DNA of 64,000 nt. It comes from Pantoea latae. GTDB taxonomy: Bacteria > Pseudomonadota > Gammaproteobacteria > Enterobacterales > Enterobacteriaceae. The stretch lies in assembly GCF_002077695.1 (NCBI RefSeq), contig NZ_MWUE01000003.1, positions 1 to 64,000 on the forward strand, read 5' to 3'. Position numbers and translations under genes: made by a program. Below the pieces are notes generated by a model. That model ran no database searches and was not told the DNA's origin. It saw only the letters and a program-made list of their open reading frames with translations. Each line of letters begins with the position of its first letter. The stretch's first letter is position 1. Below are positions 35,117 to 43,508 of this stretch, piece after piece.

Positions 35117-36136
35117 ATGAAAACCTCTCTGCGCGTCAGCCTGGCGCTGACGCTGGCGCTGACGGCGGGCACGTCGCCGGCCGCCACGCTAACCGACGAT
35201 CTCGGGCAGCCGGTGGAGCTGCCGCATCCGGCACGGCGCATCGCCGACGCCTGGTACGCGCACCATTCGCTGCTGATGACGCTGGGCGCGGGCGATCTGA
35301 TCGTCGCCACGGTCAACCATCCCGCCGATCGCCCCTGGATGTTTAAGGTGCAGCCCTCGCTGAAGCAGGCGCTGCAGGCGCACGGCAAAACCTTCTCCAG
35401 CGAGGCGCTGGTGGCGCGCCGCGTCGATGCGATTTTCGTACCGGCGCAGGATCCTGACGTCATCAGCTATCAGCAGGCCGGTATCCCGACGCTGAGGATG
35501 CAGTTTGACGACTTCGCCTCCATGAAGCGTTCACTGCTGACCACCGCGCAGGTGGTCGGCACGCCACAGGCGCAGCGCCGGGCGCAGGGCTATAACCGCT
35601 ATCTCGATGCGCAAATTGCTGCCATCAGGGCGAAAACCGCGTCGCTGCCGGAAAGCGCGCGACCGCGCGTGCTGCACATTCAGTCGCTACATCCGCTGAA
35701 GATCGACGGCAGCCAGACGCTGATCGACAGCTGGATCCGGCTCGCCGGCGGCACAAATGCGGCCGCGCCGGTGACGGGCAATATGAAAGAGGTGTCGCCG
35801 GAACAGGTGATCGCCTGGGATCCCGATGTGATCATCCTCGGCGCGGGGGCAGGAAAGTTAGAGGCGTCGGACTACGCCGCGCTGTTGGCCACAACGAAGG
35901 CGGTGAAAAACCATCGCGTGCTGCAAAATCCCTCCGGCGTCTTTCCCTGGGATCGCTACGGCACGGAAGCGGCGCTGCAAATCCAGTGGGCGGCAAAGCA
36001 GCTGCATCCACAGCTTTTCCGCCAGCTCGATATCGTCGCCGCCACCCAGGCCTTCTATCAGCGCTTTTACGACTATCCGCTTACCGCCAGCGAAGCGGCA
36101 CGGATCCTGGCGGGGTTACCGCCGATTTCAGGCTGA
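35117..36136 (+). CDS. Periplasmic iron/cobalamin-type binding protein
   Basis: 339-residue binding protein of the BtuF/FecB/FhuD (Peripla_BP_2) group with a signal peptide (VSLALTLALTAGTSPAA). It opens with the family's DDLGQPVELPHPARRIA strand, and the second lobe has VSPEQVIAWDPDVIILGAG, typical of class III binding proteins. It follows the TonB receptor by 12 bp with an AAGGAG site and should receive the ligand in the periplasm. No inner-membrane importer genes follow, so it must borrow one encoded elsewhere. Confidence 0.88.
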   Translation: MKTSLRVSLALTLALTAGTSPAATLTDDLGQPVELPHPARRIADAWYAHHSLLMTLGAGDLIVATVNHPADRPWMFKVQPSLKQALQAHGKTFSSEALVARRVDAIFVPAQDPDVISYQQAGIPTLRMQFDDFASMKRSLLTTAQVVGTPQAQRRAQGYNRYLDAQIAAIRAKTASLPESARPRVLHIQSLHPLKIDGSQTLIDSWIRLAGGTNAAAPVTGNMKEVSPEQVIAWDPDVIILGAGAGKLEASDYAALLATTKAVKNHRVLQNPSGVFPWDRYGTEAALQIQWAAKQLHPQLFRQLDIVAATQAFYQRFYDYPLTASEAARILAGLPPISG

Positions 36137-36293
36137 AATCGCCAGCCGTCGCGCTAAACAACCTGTGCGGTGGCTGGCGTAAAAAGCGGCGAAAAGCGCG
36201 AATTCGGAACATGCCGACGCATTGCCCACTGGGAGAAAGTGTGACGTAGCGCTAAAATAGTCGCTTAGTCGCAGCAGAGGCCTGACAAAGATA

Positions 36294-36692
36294 ATGATTT
36301 CACGTTTTTCCCCGATAGCCCTTTTCGCCGTGGTCGCGCTCAGCGGATGCGCGAACAAACACTCTTACCAGGACGATCCCTCGTTCGCCGCCGGCCCCGC
36401 GCAGGTGAGCGTGTCACACGTGATGACGCGCACCGACGACGGTTCCTCGGTATTCGTTACCGTCGACGGTAAAGATGCCGGCACGCTAAACGGCGGGCAG
36501 AGCAAAGACCTCTTCCTGACGCCAGGCAAACATAAAATCGGCGGCTACGTCGCCACGCTGTTCGGACTCGGCCGCGTCACTATCAATCCGGTTGAAGTCA
36601 CCACGGCGAAAGGCGAAGTGAAGCACGTCGCCTACGAAGTAAAAAGCGACAAACCCACCTTTACCGAATGGACGCCGCCTGCCGAAGGCTAA
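36294..36692 (+). CDS. Small lipoprotein
   Basis: 132-residue predicted lipoprotein: the lipobox LSGC places the lipidated Cys at residue 19, after a hydrophobic core ALFAVVA. The mature part is a single soluble domain with strands such as SSVFVTVDGKDAGTL, a FLTPGKHKIGGYVATLFGLG segment and a final TEWTPP. It resembles enterobacterial lipoproteins of unknown function; I cannot name it. It is a single gene, 157 bp after the binding-protein gene. Confidence 0.75.
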   Translation: MISRFSPIALFAVVALSGCANKHSYQDDPSFAAGPAQVSVSHVMTRTDDGSSVFVTVDGKDAGTLNGGQSKDLFLTPGKHKIGGYVATLFGLGRVTINPVEVTTAKGEVKHVAYEVKSDKPTFTEWTPPAEG

Positions 36693-36703
36693 TCTCTCCT
36701 GCT

Positions 36704-36726
36704 AGCCGGTTACGTGCTGACCGGCT
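36704..36726 (+). terminator. Weak hairpin after the lipoprotein gene
   Basis: Seven-base arms AGCCGGT and ACCGGCT around a nine-base loop, 11 bp past the stop codon, followed by a pyrimidine-rich rather than a pure T stretch. Confidence 0.4.
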
Positions 36727-36786
36727 TCGCCGTTTCCTCTCCTTTGCTCTTCACACTCTTGCCGGAAGTCAGTGCTGCGCGTTTTG

Positions 36787-36805
36787 TGATTATATGTAAT
36801 CATAT
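36787..36805. promoter_or_regulatory. Overlapping palindromes upstream of the sugar operon
   Basis: Two perfect palindromes overlap: TGATTA-N4-TAATCA (36787-36802) and ATATG-N4-CATAT (36792-36805), with a further CATATG at 36811-36816. They lie about 330 bp before the symporter gene and about 130 bp before a possible leader peptide. The form suits a dimeric repressor; I cannot assign the family. Confidence 0.5.
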
Positions 36806-36931
36806 TTGACCATATGTGAGCACGATCAATTTATTCTCTCGCCGCATATCCTATAAATTCTCCTGTGACGCCTTCATCAAGAAAGTGCGCTGATTAAATT
36901 CAATCAATCTGCTTCCCTACAGGAGATCATC

Positions 36932-37048
36932 GTGGCATTTCATAACAGCGGGATGTTCAGCCCCGACCCAACGGCCTTGCCGCCGCGCCTCATGCAACCG
37001 CACCGGCTACGCCGCAGCGCGTGCCGTTCTGACAGGACGAGGCGCTAA
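36932..37048 (+). CDS. Possible 38-residue leader peptide
   Basis: GTG-started frame of 38 codons with an AGGAG ribosome-binding sequence at 36921-36925, six bases upstream. The product is rich in arginine and proline at its end (RLRRSACRSDRTRR). Between its stop and the symporter start lies a small hairpin with arms GAGGAT/ATCCTC near 37086-37099. The arrangement could be a regulatory leader for the sugar operon, or chance. No homologue is known to me. Confidence 0.3.
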   Translation: MAFHNSGMFSPDPTALPPRLMQPHRLRRSACRSDRTRR

Positions 37049-37132
37049 CCCGCCAGCCTGCGCATTCACGCTTCAAAAAACAGTCGAGGATGAAAATCCT
37101 CAGGGTTTCGCTCGTCCTCAAGAGAGGCTCAG

Positions 37133-38545
37133 ATGAAAACGTTTAACGCTGAAGGTACGTTGATCATTGTCGGCATCGTGGTGGCCTATATCCTGTTCAC
37201 CACCTGGCTGACCTGGCGGCTGCGCAGTAAAAGCAGCGGCGATTTTATGGAAGGTTCGCGCGCCATGCCGGCGCTGGTGGTCGGTATTCTGCTGATGTCG
37301 GAGTATATCGGCGCCAAGTCCACCATCGGCACCGCCCAGGCGGCGTTCGAAGATGGTTTCGCCGCCTCCTGGTCGGTGATCGGCGCGGCGATCGGCTTTC
37401 CGCTGTTCGGCTTTTTACTGGTCAAACGCATCTATAGCACCGGTAAAATCACCATTTCCGGCGCGATTGCGGAAAAATATGGCAATACCACCAAGAACAT
37501 TATCTCGGTGATCATGATCTATGCGCTGCTGCTGGTGAACGTTGGCAACTACGTCAGCGGCGCGGCAGCAATCGCCACCATTCTTAAGGTCAATCTGCCG
37601 GTGGCCGCCTTTATCACCGCCATCGTCAGCACCTTCTATTTCTGCTTCGGTGGCATGAAAGGGCTGGCCTGGGTCACTATGCTGCACAGCGCGCTGAAAT
37701 ATTTCGGCATTATCGCCATTATGAGTTTCGCGCTCTATAAAACCGGCGGCTTCACGCCGATGATTGAGCAGATGCCCAGCTACTACTGGACGTGGGATGG
37801 CCATATCGGCGCCAGCACCATCGTTGCCTGGCTGATTGGCACCATCGGCTCTATCTTCTGCACGCAGTTTGTTATTCAGGCTATCTCGTCGACGAAAGAT
37901 GTGCGCTCGGCGAAGCGCGCCACCTGGGTCGCGTTTTTCTTCTGTTTACCTATCGGCCTGGCGATCGCGGTAATCGGCGTGGCGGCGAAATACCTTCACC
38001 CGGAGATCAACAGCCTCTATGCGATGCCGATCTTCCTGCAGGATATGAATCCCTGGATGGCGGGCGTGGTGACAACGTCACTGGTGGCGTCGATATTCGT
38101 CAGCGTCAGCACCGTGGCGCTGGCTATCGCCTCGCTGGTGGTGAAAGATTTTTACGTGCCATACCGCAAGCCAACGCAGGAGCAGGAGTTTAAGGCGACG
38201 CGCTGGCTGTCGCTGATTATCGGCTTTCTGCCGCTGATTTTCGTGCTGCTGGTGCCTGAAGTGCTGAAGCTCTCATTCTTTACCCGCGCCATTCGCTTAT
38301 CGATTTCCGTGGTGGCGGTGATCGCCTTCTACGCGCCGTTCTTTAAAAGCGCGCGCGGCGCCAACGCCGGTTTGATCGGCGCCTGCGTGGTGACCTCGAT
38401 CTGGTATCTGCTGGGCGATCCCTTCGGCATTAACAATATGTATATCGCGCTGGTGACGCCGGCCATCATCATGGCGATCGATTACCTGATCCCAAACCGA
38501 CAACAGCAGAAAACGCCTCAGCGCGTGCAACAGAGGGGAGTCTGA
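37133..38545 (+). CDS. Sodium:solute symporter (SSS family)
   Basis: 470-residue inner-membrane symporter with about 13 hydrophobic helices. The family pattern is clear: the EYIGAKSTIGTAQAAFEDGF segment (about 58-77) in the unwound helix-1 region, FCFGGMKGLAWVTMLH (about 167-183), and the helix-8 sodium-site segment FVSVSTVALAIASLVVKDFY (about 320-340). SSS members carry sugars, sialic acids, proline or vitamins. The downstream sialidase-like, NanQ-like and SDR genes point to an acidic or modified sugar. The sialidase-like gene starts one base after the stop. Confidence 0.9.
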   Translation: MKTFNAEGTLIIVGIVVAYILFTTWLTWRLRSKSSGDFMEGSRAMPALVVGILLMSEYIGAKSTIGTAQAAFEDGFAASWSVIGAAIGFPLFGFLLVKRIYSTGKITISGAIAEKYGNTTKNIISVIMIYALLLVNVGNYVSGAAAIATILKVNLPVAAFITAIVSTFYFCFGGMKGLAWVTMLHSALKYFGIIAIMSFALYKTGGFTPMIEQMPSYYWTWDGHIGASTIVAWLIGTIGSIFCTQFVIQAISSTKDVRSAKRATWVAFFFCLPIGLAIAVIGVAAKYLHPEINSLYAMPIFLQDMNPWMAGVVTTSLVASIFVSVSTVALAIASLVVKDFYVPYRKPTQEQEFKATRWLSLIIGFLPLIFVLLVPEVLKLSFFTRAIRLSISVVAVIAFYAPFFKSARGANAGLIGACVVTSIWYLLGDPFGINNMYIALVTPAIIMAIDYLIPNRQQQKTPQRVQQRGV

Positions 38546-38546
38546 G

Positions 38547-39716
38547 ATGACCGAAACCGTAAACCGCGACGGCGTGCTGCGCCCGACCGAACAGGACGCG
38601 CGCGTCGTCACGGCGATGCTGCCGTCGCCGTGCCCGCAAAATCACGCGGCCAATATTATGCCGCTGCCGGACGGCGCGCTGATGTGCGTCTGGTTTGGCG
38701 GCACCCAGGAGGGCGTGGCGGATATCTCTGTCTACAGCTCGCGCCTGGCGCCGGGCGCCGACCGCTGGAGCGAGGCGAAAAAACTGTCCGACGACGCCAC
38801 GCGCTCCGAGCAGAATCCGGTGCTGTTTCTGGCGCCCGACCAGGTGCTGTGGCTGCTCTGGACGGCGCAGCTTTCCGGCAACCAGGACACCGCCATTGTG
38901 CGCTGCCGCCGGTCGCGCGACCTGGGCGTGAGCTGGGGCGAGATTGAGACGCTGCTGGATCAGCCCGGCACCTTTATTCGGCAGCCGATCGTGGTGCTGG
39001 AGAACGGCAACTGGCTGCTGCCGGTGTTCTACTGCCGCACCCAGCCGGGAGAGAAGTGGGTCGGCAATGACGACGTCAGCGCCGTGAAGATCTCCAGCGA
39101 TAGCGGCAAAAGCTGGCGCGACGTCGCGGTGCCGGGCAGCCTCGGCTGCGTACATATGAATATCACCGCGCTGCCGGGCGGCACGCTGGTGGCGCTCTAT
39201 CGCAGCCGCTGGGCGGACCATATCTACTACAGCCAGTCAGAGGATGGCGGCGAGAGCTGGTCGCAGCCTGAACCCACCGCGCTGCCCAATAACAACTCTT
39301 CTATTCAGGTCACCACGCTGCAGGACGGCACGCTGGCGCTGGTGTTCAACAATATGAGCGCGGCGGGCGCGAAAGAGCGCCGCGCCTCGCTCTATGATGA
39401 AATCGACGACGGCGACGACAGCCGCAAAGAGCCGCCGCCGCGCGCAGGTCGCAGCGCCTTCTGGGGCGCGCCGCGCGCGCCAATGACGCTGGCGCTGTCG
39501 TCGGACGGCGGCAAAAGCTGGCCGTGGCAGCGCAATCTTGACGAAGGCGACGGCTACTGCATGACCAACAACTCGCAGCAGAAGCTGAACCGCGAATTCT
39601 CCTATCCCAGCATCAAACAGGACGCGGCGGGTAATCTGCATATCGCCTACACCTGGTATCGCCAGGCGATTAAATATGTGCGCCTGGCGCCAGCGTGGGT
39701 TAAGGAGGCGTCATGA
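38547..39716 (+). CDS. Cytoplasmic sialidase-like beta-propeller protein
   Basis: 389-residue BNR/sialidase-superfamily propeller. Four Asp-box-like motifs are visible: SRDLGVSW near 126, SSDSGKSW near 185, SEDGGESW near 230 and SSDGGKSW near 320, each marking a propeller blade. A MPLPDGALMCVWFGGTQEG segment near the start resembles the BNR_2 group. There is no signal peptide, so it acts on a sugar after import, unlike secreted sialidases. Members of this fold can be sialidases, other glycosidases or uronate lyases, so exo-alpha-sialidase is only one possibility. It lies in an operon with a symporter and a NanQ-type protein. Confidence 0.8.
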   Translation: MTETVNRDGVLRPTEQDARVVTAMLPSPCPQNHAANIMPLPDGALMCVWFGGTQEGVADISVYSSRLAPGADRWSEAKKLSDDATRSEQNPVLFLAPDQVLWLLWTAQLSGNQDTAIVRCRRSRDLGVSWGEIETLLDQPGTFIRQPIVVLENGNWLLPVFYCRTQPGEKWVGNDDVSAVKISSDSGKSWRDVAVPGSLGCVHMNITALPGGTLVALYRSRWADHIYYSQSEDGGESWSQPEPTALPNNNSSIQVTTLQDGTLALVFNNMSAAGAKERRASLYDEIDDGDDSRKEPPPRAGRSAFWGAPRAPMTLALSSDGGKSWPWQRNLDEGDGYCMTNNSQQKLNREFSYPSIKQDAAGNLHIAYTWYRQAIKYVRLAPAWVKEAS

Positions 39717-40183
39717 TTATCGGCAACCTGCAAAACCTGTCGCTGGCAGGTCTGCCCGCCGCGCTGCGCGCCATTCTGGAACGCGACGAATGCCGGCTGG
39801 CGGCGCTGCAGCAGCGCGAGGATGGCCGCTTTCAGCCTGCGGATGCGCCCTGGTTTTGCACTATCGGCCCGGCGCAAACCGAGCCTGCCGCGCAGCGCCA
39901 CACCGAATATCACCGCCAGTGGGCCGATATTCAGGTGGTGCTGAACGGCAACGAGGTGATCAACGCCAGCCAGCAAAGTCTGGCCCAGCCCGGTGACGAA
40001 GAGCGCAAAGCGGATCTCTTTATCGCCGCCGCGCGCGCGCTGCCGATCACGCTACGCTTAGGCGCCGGAGACTTTGTGCTGTTTATGCCGGGTGAGCCGC
40101 ATCAGGCGCTGTGCGCCGCGCAGCGGCCGGAAACGGTGCGCAAGGCGGTGTTTAAAATTCCCCTTTCGCTGCTGGAGGCGTAG
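39713..40183 (+). CDS. YhcH/YjgK/YiaL-family protein (NanQ-like anomerase)
   Basis: 156-residue cupin-like protein of the DUF386 family. The characteristic metal-site segment is HTEYHRQWADIQVVLNGNE (about 63-81), and the second is FVLFMPGEPHQAL (about 122-134). NanQ of E. coli, in this family, speeds the anomer interconversion of sialic acid. A similar job on the sugar taken up by this operon is likely. The start overlaps the propeller gene by ATGA and the next gene begins at the base after its stop, so the operon is tightly coupled. Confidence 0.85.
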   Translation: MIIGNLQNLSLAGLPAALRAILERDECRLAALQQREDGRFQPADAPWFCTIGPAQTEPAAQRHTEYHRQWADIQVVLNGNEVINASQQSLAQPGDEERKADLFIAAARALPITLRLGAGDFVLFMPGEPHQALCAAQRPETVRKAVFKIPLSLLEA

Positions 40184-40861
40184 ATGCCGCATGCCATTGT
40201 AACCGGCGCCAGCTCCGGTATCGGTGAAGCGATCGTCACCGCGCTGCTCGATCAGGGGTGGCAGGTAACGGGCGTCAGCCGCAGCCGGGTCACGCGCCAC
40301 AGCGCGCTGTTCCGCAGCGTGCAGGTCGATATCACTGATGAGCCGGCGCTGATGCGCGCCATTGCCGATCTTGCCGCGCCGGACGCGCTGGTGCACGCCG
40401 CCGGCATGATGGCCGCCGCGCCGGTGGGGGAGATTAATCTCGGCGTGAGTTCGCGCCTCTGGTCGCTGCACGTGCGCGCGGCGGAGATCCTTGCCAGCCG
40501 CTTTGCACCGCAGATGGCGGCGGGCGGGCGCATCGTGCTGATTGGCAGCCGCACCTCGCGCGGGGCGGCTAACCGCTCGCAGTATGTCGCGACCAAAGCG
40601 GCGCTGGTGGGACTGGCGCGCAGCTGGGCGATTGAACTGGCGCCGCGCGGCATCACCGTCAACGTGGTGGCGCCGGGCGCGACGGAAACGCCGATGCTCT
40701 CACAGCCGGGGCGCGAAGCGTCCAGGCCGGTGATGCCGCCGATTGGCCGGCTGATCCAGCCGCAGGAGGTGGCCGCATTGACCGCTTTCCTGCTTTCGCC
40801 GCAGGCGGCCGCCATTACCGGGCAGGAGATGGTGATGTGCGGCGGCGCCTCGCTGTTTTAG
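40184..40861 (+). CDS. Short-chain dehydrogenase/reductase of the sugar operon
   Basis: 225-residue SDR. The cofactor motif is VTGASSGIG (6-14), followed by VSRSR, which suggests NADP(H). The strand HAAGMMA, catalytic Ser in IGSRTSRG, the YVATK tetrad residues and VAPGATETPM follow in order, and it ends TGQEMVMCGGASL. It directly abuts the NanQ-like gene and probably oxidises or reduces the imported sugar or its cleavage product. Its last four bases overlap the convergent SGNH gene. Confidence 0.87.
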   Translation: MPHAIVTGASSGIGEAIVTALLDQGWQVTGVSRSRVTRHSALFRSVQVDITDEPALMRAIADLAAPDALVHAAGMMAAAPVGEINLGVSSRLWSLHVRAAEILASRFAPQMAAGGRIVLIGSRTSRGAANRSQYVATKAALVGLARSWAIELAPRGITVNVVAPGATETPMLSQPGREASRPVMPPIGRLIQPQEVAALTAFLLSPQAAAITGQEMVMCGGASLF

Positions 40862-41631
40862 GAGCGGGTGCGCAGCGTGGCGAGCTGCGCACCGAAATGC
40901 TGCTCGATCACCTTAAAGGTTTCCAGCGCCTTGATGCGATAGAGCTGCTCGGACGGATGTATACAGTCGGGCGACATCATTTCGCGCCACGCCGGCATCC
41001 GCTGGATGCGCTGGTACTGGCTGACCAGCGGCACCTTTTCGGCGCGGGCGACGGCGTCAAGCCGCGCGGCGTAAGGGGCGACATCCCACTGTTCCGCCCG
41101 TCCGCACAGCGGATGCGGCTCCTGCAACACCACCGCTTTGCCGTTGGCTCGGGCGCTGTCGATCAGCGCCGTCATCACCTCGCTGTAGCGCGCTGGACTC
41201 ACCTGATAGGGCTGTTCAATATCGTGAAAATGGTAGTGACGCGCGTCGTTGGTGGCGAAATTAAGCAGGATCAGGCTGGCGCTGGAGCGCTTCATCGCCT
41301 CCTGCCACGGCGGGTTATGCGCATATTTATAGCGGCCGTTTAGCAGCTCGATCGCCTGCGCCGAGGGCGCGCCGCGATTAACAACCTGCACGCCGCTGCC
41401 ATATTTCGCCTGCAGCAGCTGGTTCAGCACGGCGATCTCGTTGTGCTCGCTGACCACATTACGCAGCCGGCCATTTTCACGCACCGCCAGCACCCCTTTG
41501 GTGCTGGAGCCGCCCCAGGCTTCGATAATGAAGGGGGCGCGGGTGACGGTTTGCGCCACTGCGGCGGCGCAAAAGCCAACGAGCAGCGCAGCGGACAGCG
41601 CCAGTTTTAAATAACCATGTTTTGCGGACAT
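40858..41631 (-). CDS. Exported SGNH/GDSL-type hydrolase
   Basis: 257-residue secreted esterase-like protein with a signal peptide (core LALSAALLVGFCAAA, cut after AVAQ). SGNH blocks are present with a variant first block: GGSST (Ser42 as likely nucleophile), NRGAPS (Gly), NFATND (Asn) and the catalytic DxxH in SPDCIHPS. Such enzymes remove acyl groups from sugars or act on lipids. Being convergent with the sugar operon, it might deacetylate the sugar before uptake, but it is on its own transcript. Confidence 0.78.
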   Translation of the reverse strand: MSAKHGYLKLALSAALLVGFCAAAVAQTVTRAPFIIEAWGGSSTKGVLAVRENGRLRNVVSEHNEIAVLNQLLQAKYGSGVQVVNRGAPSAQAIELLNGRYKYAHNPPWQEAMKRSSASLILLNFATNDARHYHFHDIEQPYQVSPARYSEVMTALIDSARANGKAVVLQEPHPLCGRAEQWDVAPYAARLDAVARAEKVPLVSQYQRIQRMPAWREMMSPDCIHPSEQLYRIKALETFKVIEQHFGAQLATLRTRS

Positions 41632-42264
41632 ATCGCTCTTAGCCTGTGGCGTAGATTGCCTGGTGCGGTTTAATCACCGTTTCGATCAAGGTAACAAATT
41701 TAATTAGCCGCCAACAAGCCTAAAAATTTCGCTAATTTCCTGCAGAACGATATCAATGCGTTGCATTATGCCGAGCGCGACGTTGCACATTTATCAGCCC
41801 CGCTGGTCCTGTTTTTTTCTTTTCCCCAATGAAAATAAGCGGAATCTCATTCGTTAAGGTTATTTCTTCTATTAATCGGTCTTAACGGCCGTCTCGTTTA
41901 AGCGCGTCAGGCCAGTCGGCGCGCCCGCGGCCTGCGCATCAAAAGCGATAAAAATAGTAAATTCATGTTTTTAATAGGGAAGAGCACGCAATCGCTTCTA
42001 TCCCTGACGATGAATGCCCCTTTAGCATCTGGCCTTTTTCCTAATTAGGCCGGTTATCTCCAGGCATATTCCTAATGTCCTGCTGGCTGAAGGATTTTTA
42101 AGGTTAAGTGATGATACGCTTTAGCTACGCAAGCCATGCGGGATTTTTCTGATTTACGCCTGGCTGACTTCACCTGGTCAGGATTATCTCTCTTTAACGT
42201 CTCGCTGTTAAAAAGGCGGCAGGAGAGAGGCGCTGTTCTGACGACTTTCTGAGAAGGGTATAAC
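41632..42264. other. Long intergenic region upstream of the acyltransferase gene
   Basis: 633 bp between divergent genes, of moderate to high AT content. No coding frame with a ribosome-binding site, RNA gene or strong hairpin was recognised. Confidence 0.5.
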
Positions 42265-43392
42265 GTGGAAAATAGAGCGTTTCTTTCAAGCCGAAATATC
42301 GGCCTGGATTTCCTGCGCGCGCTGTTAATACTGGAAGGCGTGTTATATCACGCCGCGCGCAGCCTTCCTGGCGGAAATAGCTGGTACTATATTTCAGGGA
42401 AAAATGAAGCGGATGGTTTTACCGCGCTGATTGAATTTATGCATACCTTTCGCATGGAGGCCTTTTTCTTCCTGTCGGGCATGTTTTCCGCCATGGTGAT
42501 CCTGCGCAAAGGCAGCGACTTTTTCTACAGCAACCGACGCAAGCGCGTGCTGGTGCCGCTTATCTCCGCCTTCCTGTTTATTCCGGGCTTGATGTATCTG
42601 ATTAACGCCGAAATCGACGGCGAAGCCCTCACCACCCAGGGGGCGCTGGGCGCCTATACCTCGCTGCATCATCTCTGGTTCCTGGTGTCGCTGTCGGCGA
42701 TGTCGTTTCTGGTGCCGGTGAGTTTTTATCAGCGCACGGCGGCGATAATACGCCGGCTGCCTTTCCCACTGCTGCTGGCGGGGCTGGTGGTGGCGGCAAA
42801 CGCCTTCTTTGTGGTGAAGTTCTTTGTGAAAGACTTTGGCGAATGGGTCAACCTGATCCCGGTCACCGCGCGCTTTATGGTGTTCTACGCGGCCGGCTAC
42901 GCGCTCTATCTCAACAGCGATCAGATCCCGCAGCAGGCGCGCAATCTGCTGGTCAGCACCAAAGTGGTGGCGGCGCTGGGCGTGGCGTGCTGGCTGGTGT
43001 TCTACGCTATTTTCCATTTCAACATCACCAGCAGCCTGAAATATCTGCCGGTGCTGTGCGCCAGCGTCTTCTCGGTGATCTTCTCCTATTGGGTGGTATT
43101 CACCTTTGAAAAGCTGCGCATGAAAGAGAACCGTCTGGTGAAAGGCGTGGTCGACTCTGCACTGGTGATCTACCTGATGCACTACCCGCTGGTGATTACC
43201 TTCGCCTGGCTGCTGGATGGCTATCTTCCAGATTCGCTGCCGGTGACCTATGTCGCGGTCGTCACCACGCTGGGGCTGATCTGCAGCGCCGCGCTCTATC
43301 TGATCATCAAACAGCTGCCGCTGCTGTCGATGCTGTTCGGCCTGAAGCCAGCTGGCGCCCAGCGCGTTTCCGCCGTTACGCCCCGCAGTTAA
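42265..43392 (+). CDS. Acyltransferase 3 family membrane protein (OpgC-like)
   Basis: 375-residue inner-membrane acyltransferase with about ten hydrophobic helices. It opens with the family's NIGLDFLRALLILEGVLYHAA (helix 1 with its histidine), then FMHTFRMEAFFFLSGMFSA and TSLHHLWFLVSLSA. Closest in feel to OpgC/MdoC, which succinylates periplasmic glucans, but the family also O-acetylates surface sugars and antibiotics. The gene stands alone with its own terminator. Confidence 0.8.
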   Translation: MENRAFLSSRNIGLDFLRALLILEGVLYHAARSLPGGNSWYYISGKNEADGFTALIEFMHTFRMEAFFFLSGMFSAMVILRKGSDFFYSNRRKRVLVPLISAFLFIPGLMYLINAEIDGEALTTQGALGAYTSLHHLWFLVSLSAMSFLVPVSFYQRTAAIIRRLPFPLLLAGLVVAANAFFVVKFFVKDFGEWVNLIPVTARFMVFYAAGYALYLNSDQIPQQARNLLVSTKVVAALGVACWLVFYAIFHFNITSSLKYLPVLCASVFSVIFSYWVVFTFEKLRMKENRLVKGVVDSALVIYLMHYPLVITFAWLLDGYLPDSLPVTYVAVVTTLGLICSAALYLIIKQLPLLSMLFGLKPAGAQRVSAVTPRS

Positions 43393-43399
43393 GCCGCCT

Positions 43400-43430
43400 G
43401 CCCGCCGGAGAAGCCGCCGGCGGGCATTCT
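43400..43430 (+). terminator. Terminator after the acyltransferase gene
   Basis: Perfect nine-base arms GCCCGCCGG (43400-43408) and CCGGCGGGC (43417-43425), then ATTCTGTT. The stem is strong, the T tract imperfect. Confidence 0.65.
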
Positions 43431-43508
43431 GTTACAAACCTCTTGATTTCCTCGCGCTGAAAACCGTTATGCTCTATGCACTTTAGACAACCGTGTAGCG
43501 AAGGGATC

